Part shown: in pieces, positions 7,166 through 11,936 of the stretch
How positions within the stretch are numbered: the stretch's first letter is position 1
Layout: every line of letters starts with the position of its first letter
From: Bacteroidota bacterium
GTDB lineage: Bacteria > Bacteroidota > Bacteroidia > Flavobacteriales > Flavobacteriaceae
Assembly: GCA_023427845.1 (NCBI GenBank)
Contig: JAEYZX010000134.1
Coordinates: 1 to 11,936, forward strand
Direction: 5' to 3'
DNA: 11,936 bases
The notes under the pieces: model-generated
Database searches by the model: none
Told to the model about the DNA's origin: nothing
Seen by the model: the letters and a program-made list of their open reading frames with translations, nothing else
Made by a program: the position numbers and the translations under genes

Positions 7166-8257
7166 ATGAAACTCACAATAATCGACAAATACATCCTCAA
7201 GCGCTACCTTTCGACATTCGTCGTGATGCTGATGATGTTCATACCAATCGGTATTGTGATCGATGTTTCGGAAAAGGTCAACAAGATGATCGCGAACAAA
7301 ATCCCGTTTGTCGAGATCGCAACCTATTACTTTCACTTTACGGTCTACTTTGCGAATTTATTGTTTCCGATTTTCCTGTTCCTTTCGGTTATCTGGTTCA
7401 CATCAAAACTTGCAAACAACACCGAAATCATCGCGATATTAAGTTCGGGAATTTCGTTCACCCGATTCCTTCGTCCGTACATCATCGGAGCGGCAATCGT
7501 ATCGGTGGCTGTGCTTCTGATGGGATTCTTTCTTGTCCCGCGTTCAAGCCAGGGTTTCAATGATTTCCGATACACCTATCTTAAAACCGGCGGACTGTCG
7601 GGGATGCGCGACAATTCGGATGTATTCCGGCAAATCAGCGACGATGTGTTTATATATGTCGGCAGTTTCAACCAAAACTCCAAAACGGCATTCAACTTCA
7701 CGCTTGAAAAATTCAAGAAAAACCGCGAGCTCGATTTCAAGATCACCGCCAATAGGCTGCGATTCAACCCGCGTGACAGCAGTTATACAATGTTCAAATA
7801 TGCAAAGCGAACAATCGGACCGTTGAACGACAGGCTCGAGACCGCCGAAAAAAAAGACACCACATTCACGTTCGACCTTGAAGACCTCACGCCAACCGTC
7901 TATGTGGCCGAAACACTTTCGCTTGGCGATCTGAACGACTTCATCGAAAAGGAACGCAAACGTGGGTCAGGCAATATCGATACGTATCTCGTGGTACTCT
8001 ACAAAAAATACAGCATCCCCGTATCGGCATTCATCCTCACTATAATTGCCGTCGCCGTATCGGCAATGAAACGCCGCGGCGGAATGGGAGTGAACCTCGC
8101 AATCGGAATCGGAATCGCGTTCACATTCGTATTCTTTGACAAAATCTTCGGAACGCTTGCCGAAAAATCAAGCATACCTCCATTTGTAGCCGTTTGGTTG
8201 CCGAATTTCGTTTTTGCGATCCTCGCCGTTTACCTGCTTCGAAATGCCAAAAGGTAA
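7166..8257 (+). CDS. LptF/LptG-family permease of the lipopolysaccharide exporter
   Basis: The 363-residue product matches the YjgP/YjgQ (LptF/LptG) family, inner-membrane subunits that work with the LptB ATPase to extract lipopolysaccharide and pass it to the periplasmic bridge. The start MKLTIIDKYILKRYL is the typical family opening (an amphipathic helix, then helix 1). Hydrophobic segments lie at about 16-34, 54-78 and 102-124, then a large soluble periplasmic domain (about 125-265), then segments at about 270-291, 297-315 and 335-358: the 3 + 3 layout of the family. AILSSGISFTRFLRP after helix 2 matches the conserved cytoplasmic coupling region that contacts LptB. The sequence alone does not decide between LptF and LptG. 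The EamA gene overlaps its end by 14 bases. Confidence 0.92.
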   Translation: MKLTIIDKYILKRYLSTFVVMLMMFIPIGIVIDVSEKVNKMIANKIPFVEIATYYFHFTVYFANLLFPIFLFLSVIWFTSKLANNTEIIAILSSGISFTRFLRPYIIGAAIVSVAVLLMGFFLVPRSSQGFNDFRYTYLKTGGLSGMRDNSDVFRQISDDVFIYVGSFNQNSKTAFNFTLEKFKKNRELDFKITANRLRFNPRDSSYTMFKYAKRTIGPLNDRLETAEKKDTTFTFDLEDLTPTVYVAETLSLGDLNDFIEKERKRGSGNIDTYLVVLYKKYSIPVSAFILTIIAVAVSAMKRRGGMGVNLAIGIGIAFTFVFFDKIFGTLAEKSSIPPFVAVWLPNFVFAILAVYLLRNAKR

Positions 8258-9137
8258 TGTGAAAAGCTATCTGCACCTCCATCTGATCGTTTTCATATGG
8301 GGATTCACCGCCGTTTTGGGCGAGCTGATTTCGGTGCGCGAGGCATCGCTCGTCTGGTACCGAATGCTCCTTGCGTCGGCATTTCTGGTACTTTTCCTGC
8401 TGATCACCAAAACCCCGTTCAGGCTTCCGCTAAAAATCATTGGCAAATTGGTATTTGTCGGACTGCTGATCGCCATTCACTGGATTTTCTTCTTTCGGGC
8501 AATCAACATCTCAAACGTCTCGATAACACTTGCAATGTTTTCGGTCGGTTCTTTTTTTGCAGCTGTTCTCGAACCGTTGTTCTATAAACGCAAAATGCTT
8601 TGGTATGAGGTTTTCTTCGGACTCATAATCATTGCCGGTCTTTTCATGATCATGCAGGTCGAAATCCGATATCTCGAAGGCATACTTTCGGCACTGTTCT
8701 CGGTTTTTATGGGCGTTTTATTCACACTGTTCAACGGCAAGCTCATCCAGCAGCACGACTCTACGGTTATTACTGTTTATGAATTGTTCGCCGGTTTTCT
8801 TTTCGTGTCGGTTTACCTGGCATTTGAAGGCAAATTCTCGGCCGAATTTTTCAATGTTTCAGGAAAAGACTGGATACTGATTTTACTCCTCGCATCAGTC
8901 TGTACCGCGTATGCATTTACGGCATCGGTGGCGGTCATGCGGCGGCTTACGCCCTATACGGTCATGCTTACAACCAATCTCGAACCTGTTTACGGAATCA
9001 TTCTCGCGTATTTTATAATTGGCGAAGACGAGAAAATGAGCGTCCCGTTCTACATCGGATCTGCGATTATCCTGGCCACGGTCATCGTGAACGGAATCAT
9101 CAAAAACAAAGCGAAGTCCAAAGAGGAATTGATTTAG
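8244..9137 (+). CDS. EamA-family (DMT superfamily) transporter
   Basis: The 297-residue product has about ten hydrophobic segments in two similar halves, the layout of EamA/RhaT-type drug/metabolite transporters of the inner membrane. Landmarks include HLIVFIWGFTAVLG in helix 1, VWYRMLLASAFLVL in helix 2, ALFSVFMGVLFTLFNGKLI in the middle, and the second-half signature LTPYTVMLTTNLEPVYGIILA followed by GEDEKMSV and a last helix. The substrate cannot be read from the sequence; relatives export amino acids, metabolites or drugs. The ATG at 8244 overlaps lptG by 14 bases and gives the natural family N-terminus; the ATG at 8214 only adds residues read out of the lptG C-terminus. A GTG at 8259 is a weaker alternative. 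The overlap implies co-transcription and perhaps translational coupling with lptG. Confidence 0.9.
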   Translation: MPKGNVKSYLHLHLIVFIWGFTAVLGELISVREASLVWYRMLLASAFLVLFLLITKTPFRLPLKIIGKLVFVGLLIAIHWIFFFRAINISNVSITLAMFSVGSFFAAVLEPLFYKRKMLWYEVFFGLIIIAGLFMIMQVEIRYLEGILSALFSVFMGVLFTLFNGKLIQQHDSTVITVYELFAGFLFVSVYLAFEGKFSAEFFNVSGKDWILILLLASVCTAYAFTASVAVMRRLTPYTVMLTTNLEPVYGIILAYFIIGEDEKMSVPFYIGSAIILATVIVNGIIKNKAKSKEELI

Positions 9138-9359
9138 CTGCTTTTTTTGAAGCTGTTTCCCGCTGTCTGCTGTATCTTTTCCGTGCTAAAGAAGCACGAA
9201 AAAGGATGCCGCTTCCATCGGGGCTAGGGTCGTAGCCATTAGCCGGCAACTTCGCGATTAACTGTTTCAGTTGTCGGAAAGTCCGGCTTGGCCGCATGCC
9301 GCTGATAACTCAGCCGATTATTCTCCAAAACGAAATTCCTTTTCATAACGGCGTTTGAC
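9138..9359. other. Structured non-coding intergenic region, probable dispersed repeat element
   Basis: No gene is convincing here. The DNA holds a chain of hairpins: TTTTCCGTGCT (9177-9187) with AGCACGAAAAA (9193-9203), a stem of about ten pairs with one mismatch and a 5-base loop; GGCTA (9222-9226) with TAGCC (9233-9237); CCGGCAACT (9243-9251) with AGTTGTCGG (9269-9277, one G-U pair), which competes with AACTG-TTT-CAGTT (9260-9272); and AGCCGG (9241-9246) with CCGGCT (9283-9288). The text CCGCTTCCATCGGGGCTAGG resembles intergenic sequences I associate with Flavobacterium genomes, but that is memory and not a search. No T-run follows the stems on the plus strand, so a terminator for the EamA gene is not evident. 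Confidence 0.45.
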
Positions 9360-9369
9360 TTGAAAATTT

Positions 9370-9377
9370 TATCTTTG
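9370..9377 (+). promoter_or_regulatory. Likely -7 promoter element of accA
   Basis: TATCTTTG matches TAnnTTTG exactly and is the same octamer found before tgt. It ends 30 bases before the accA ATG, a plausible leader length. TTTG at 9354-9357 is present but closer than the usual -33 spacing. Confidence 0.5.
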
Positions 9378-9407
9378 TCGTTCAAATCAAAACAAAAAGC
9401 AAAATCC

Positions 9408-10361
9408 ATGGAATACTTAGATTTTGAGCTTCCAATAAAAGAACTTGAAGAACAGCTGGACAAATGCCAGATCATAGGAAAAGAATCCGATGTGGATGTG
9501 ACCAATACCTGCAAACAAATTGAACAAAAACTCGAAGAAACCAAACGGGATATCTATAAAAACCTGACGGCGTGGCAACGGGTACAATTGTCAAGGCATC
9601 CAAATCGTCCGTACACAATGGATTATATCAAGGCACTTTGCGGCGATACGTTCCTCGAGATGTTTGGCGACCGCAGTTTCAAAGACGATAAGGCAATGGT
9701 TGGCGGGCTTGGCAAAATAGGTGACCAGTCGTTTATGATCGTCGGCCAGCAAAAAGGTTACAATACCAAAACACGCCAATACCGGAATTTCGGAATGGCC
9801 AATCCCGAAGGTTACCGCAAAGCACTCCGCCTGATGAAAATGGCCGAAAAATTCGGAGTTCCGGTAATTACATTTATCGATACGCCCGGAGCCTATCCGG
9901 GGCTTGAAGCCGAAGAACGCGGGCAGGGTGAAGCCATCGCACGGAATATCTTTGAAATGGTAAAGCTTAAGGTACCGGTCATCGCAATCATAATCGGTGA
10001 AGGCGCATCGGGAGGCGCACTCGGAATAGGAGTGGGCGATCGCGTGTACATGTTGGAGAATACCTGGTATTCGGTCATCTCGCCCGAATCGTGTTCTTCG
10101 ATACTTTGGAAAAGCTGGGAATATAAAGAGCAAGCAGCCGATGCGCTAAAACTTACGTCGTCCGATATGAAACGCCAGAAACTTGTTGATGACGTGATCC
10201 CGGAGCCACTTGGCGGTGCGCATTTCGACCGCGAAACCACCTACAAAAATGTTCAGCAATATATTTTTAAGGCATACGCTGAACTCAAAGACTTATCAAC
10301 AGAAGATCTTGTTGCGCAAAGAATGGACAAATACAGCAGGATGGGCGAGTTTAAAGAGTAA
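9408..10361 (+). CDS. accA: Acetyl-CoA carboxylase carboxyltransferase subunit alpha
   Basis: The 317-residue cytoplasmic protein forms the carboxyltransferase with AccD, which moves the carboxyl group from biotin on AccB to acetyl-CoA to give malonyl-CoA, the committed step of fatty acid synthesis. The N-terminus MEYLDFELPIKELEEQL is the family's characteristic coiled segment. The crotonase-like core shows GDRSFKDDKAMVGGLG, FGMANPEGYRKALRLMK, FIDTPGAYPGLEAEERGQ, and GEGASGGALGIGVGD, whose Gly202-Gly203 sit at the oxyanion-hole position. ISPESCSSILWK and DVIPEPLGGAH follow. Length and motifs match intact AccA. In-frame ATGs upstream at 9360 lie inside the promoter region; 9408 gives the conserved start. 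accD is not in this window. An intrinsic terminator follows 20 bases after the stop, so accA is probably monocistronic. Confidence 0.97.
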   Translation: MEYLDFELPIKELEEQLDKCQIIGKESDVDVTNTCKQIEQKLEETKRDIYKNLTAWQRVQLSRHPNRPYTMDYIKALCGDTFLEMFGDRSFKDDKAMVGGLGKIGDQSFMIVGQQKGYNTKTRQYRNFGMANPEGYRKALRLMKMAEKFGVPVITFIDTPGAYPGLEAEERGQGEAIARNIFEMVKLKVPVIAIIIGEGASGGALGIGVGDRVYMLENTWYSVISPESCSSILWKSWEYKEQAADALKLTSSDMKRQKLVDDVIPEPLGGAHFDRETTYKNVQQYIFKAYAELKDLSTEDLVAQRMDKYSRMGEFKE

Positions 10362-10381
10362 TTTCTTACAAATCAATAACT

Positions 10382-10413
10382 AATCCGAAGCCCAGCAGTT
10401 TCGGATTTTTTTT
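10382..10413 (+). terminator. Intrinsic terminator of accA
   Basis: AATCCGAA (10382-10389) and TTCGGATT (10400-10407) form a perfect 8-bp stem with a 10-base loop, followed directly by six more T residues (10408-10413). It begins 20 bases after the accA stop and separates accA from dnaB. Confidence 0.9.
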
Positions 10414-10501
10414 GTGTTATCAACAGCAAACGTTTATTTATGAACAATTTGCCGTAATAACTCCGCCGCCATCATTTTTAAAATTTATATACATTCGCCA
10501 C

Positions 10502-11936
10502 ATGGAAAATCTGAGGAATATCAATCCGGTCAAAGTCGATAAGACCACGATCATAAATCTCGAAAAAGGCAAGCTGCCCCCGCAGGTCATCGAGCTTGAG
10601 GAAGCGGTCCTTGGTGCAATGATGATCGATAAAAAGGGCGTCGATGAGGTAATCGACATACTGCAGCCTGATGCATTTTACAAAGATGCCCACAAGTACA
10701 TTTTTGAAGCGATTTTCCAGTTGTTCACCGATTCGCAGCCGGTCGACTTATTAACCGTTTCGGCTCAATTGAAAAAGAACGCCAAACTCGATTTGGCCGG
10801 GGGCGATTTCTACCTGATCCAACTCACGCAAAAGATATCCTCTTCGGCGCATATCGAATTCCACTCACGCATCATTCTTCAAAAATACATCCAGCGAAGC
10901 CTTATCCGGATCTCATCCGAAATCATCGAAGAATCGTATGACGAAAGCACCGATGTTTTTGATTTGCTCGACAAAGCCGAATCAAGATTGTACGAGGTAA
11001 CGCAAGGAAACATCAAACGGAGTTCCGAGACCGCACAAAGCCTTGTGATACAGGCAAAAAAACGGATCGAGGAAATTGCCGGTAAAGAAGGTCTTTCGGG
11101 AATCGCGACCGGTTTTGAAAAACTTGACAAAATTACTTCGGGCTGGCAGCCAAGCGATTTGATCATCATCGCGGCACGTCCGGGTATGGGTAAGACTGCT
11201 TTCGTATTGTCGATGGCGCGAAACATCGCGATCGATTTTGGTCAGCCTGTTGCATTGTTCTCGCTCGAGATGTCGTCGGTACAGCTTATCACGCGTCTGA
11301 TTTCTTCCGAAACAGGATTGTCATCCGAGAAACTCCGTACCGGAAAACTCGAGAAACACGAATGGGAACAACTGTCGATTAAAGTCAAAAATCTTGAAAA
11401 AGCACCGTTGTTCATCGACGATACGCCATCGCTGTCAATCTTTGACCTTCGTGCGAAATCACGCCGACTCGCCTCACAACACGGCATCAAACTCATCATC
11501 GTAGATTACCTTCAATTGATGACAGCCGGCGGAAGCAATGGCAAAGGAATGGGGAACCGCGAACAGGAAATCTCGACGATCTCGCGAAACTTAAAGGCAC
11601 TTGCAAAAGAACTCGGAGTGCCGGTAATTGCACTTTCGCAGTTGTCGCGTGCGGTTGAAACACGTGGATCGAGCAAACGCCCGTTGCTGTCCGATCTTAG
11701 GGAATCGGGTGCGATCGAACAGGATGCCGATATCGTTTCGTTCATTTATCGCCCTGAATATTATAAGATCGACGAATGGGACGACGACGAACACTCACCA
11801 ACCGAAGGCCAGGCCGAGTTCATCATCGCGAAACACCGTAACGGCAGCTTGGAGAACATCCGGCTTAAATTTATCGGAAGCTTGGGTAAATTTGATAATC
11901 TCGAGGATTTTGGCGGAGGTTACGACGACCTTCCAT
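10502..11936 (+). CDS. dnaB: Replicative DNA helicase DnaB, C-terminus missing
   Basis: The frame runs off the right edge after 478 residues; full-length DnaB is usually somewhat over 500 here, so only a short tail is lost. DnaB is the hexameric ring helicase that unwinds DNA ahead of the replication fork. The N-terminal domain (about 25-125) begins PPQVIELEEAVLGAMMIDKK. The RecA-like domain starts near 198 (GIATGFEKLDKITSGWQPSDL), with Walker A PGMGKT (Lys231), LFSLEMSS, the Walker B region LIIVDYLQLM (Asp335), the LSQLSRAVETR segment, DLRESGAIEQDAD, and KHRNG with Arg446 at the arginine-finger position. No intein interrupts the Walker A or other motifs in the visible part. The ATG at 10502 gives the normal start. 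A TACATTCG sequence at 10490-10497 is one base off TAnnTTTG but lies too close to the ATG to be convincing. Confidence 0.97.
   Translation, partial: MENLRNINPVKVDKTTIINLEKGKLPPQVIELEEAVLGAMMIDKKGVDEVIDILQPDAFYKDAHKYIFEAIFQLFTDSQPVDLLTVSAQLKKNAKLDLAGGDFYLIQLTQKISSSAHIEFHSRIILQKYIQRSLIRISSEIIEESYDESTDVFDLLDKAESRLYEVTQGNIKRSSETAQSLVIQAKKRIEEIAGKEGLSGIATGFEKLDKITSGWQPSDLIIIAARPGMGKTAFVLSMARNIAIDFGQPVALFSLEMSSVQLITRLISSETGLSSEKLRTGKLEKHEWEQLSIKVKNLEKAPLFIDDTPSLSIFDLRAKSRRLASQHGIKLIIVDYLQLMTAGGSNGKGMGNREQEISTISRNLKALAKELGVPVIALSQLSRAVETRGSSKRPLLSDLRESGAIEQDADIVSFIYRPEYYKIDEWDDDEHSPTEGQAEFIIAKHRNGSLENIRLKFIGSLGKFDNLEDFGGGYDDLP

Noticed and set aside
9174..9207. Hairpin 9177-9203 as an intrinsic terminator for the EamA gene
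   Set aside because: On both strands the T-run comes before the stem and the A-run after it, the reverse of a terminator; what follows on the plus strand is GC-rich.
9100..9297. Minus-strand frame of 65 codons over the intergenic region
   Set aside because: It reads through the hairpin chain and into the EamA coding end in antisense; basic, low-complexity text with no family likeness. Probably a false ORF from a repeat element.
9591..10240. Minus-strand frames of 180 and 115 codons opposite accA
   Set aside because: Shadows of the well-conserved accA reading frame.
11183..11200. Possible intein insertion in dnaB at the Walker A motif
   Set aside because: PGMGKT is continuous with normal flanking helicase sequence; no intein is present in the visible part.

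Overview
The window looks like a chromosomal segment of a Bacteroidota bacterium, most likely Flavobacterium or a close relative. The evidence is the gene set and order (tgt, an LptF/LptG permease, an EamA transporter, accA, dnaB), -7 promoter elements of the Bacteroidota type (TAnnTTTG), the lack of clear Shine-Dalgarno sequences, and a secreted mosaic protein built from domains common in gliding flavobacteria. The genus is inferred from recognition, not from a search.

Layout. From 1 to 4396 the minus strand carries the first 1465 residues of a giant secreted protein that runs off the left edge. It has a signal peptide, a long run of 181-residue beta-rich modules, an 'APGG.PG' closing domain, two Ig-like domains and four Asp-rich, MopE-like putative metal-binding repeats. 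About 150 bases upstream on the same strand is a gene for a seven-helix membrane protein with a C-terminal AraC-type DNA-binding domain. The gap between them holds two inverted repeats. After a divergent intergenic region with two hairpins, the plus strand carries tgt (queuosine tRNA modification), an LptF/LptG-family permease (lipopolysaccharide export), an overlapping EamA transporter, accA (acetyl-CoA carboxylase alpha subunit) with a clear intrinsic terminator, and the first 478 residues of dnaB (replicative helicase), which runs off the right edge.

How the parts fit. The plus-strand genes are housekeeping and look intact. lptG and the EamA gene overlap and are surely co-transcribed. tgt and accA each have a TATCTTTG element close upstream, so they probably have their own promoters. 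The minus-strand pair may form a regulator-target unit in which a membrane-embedded AraC protein controls a surface protein, but only orientation and proximity support this.

I see no clear novel multi-gene system, mobile element, CRISPR array or RNA gene. The points most worth a second look are: the nearly indel-free 181-residue periodicity of the surface protein; a Tgt whose three zinc-binding cysteines are replaced while its catalytic residues are kept; a strong dyad just upstream of the surface-protein start; and two intergenic stretches (7023-7156 and 9138-9300) that look like dispersed, structured, non-coding repeats.
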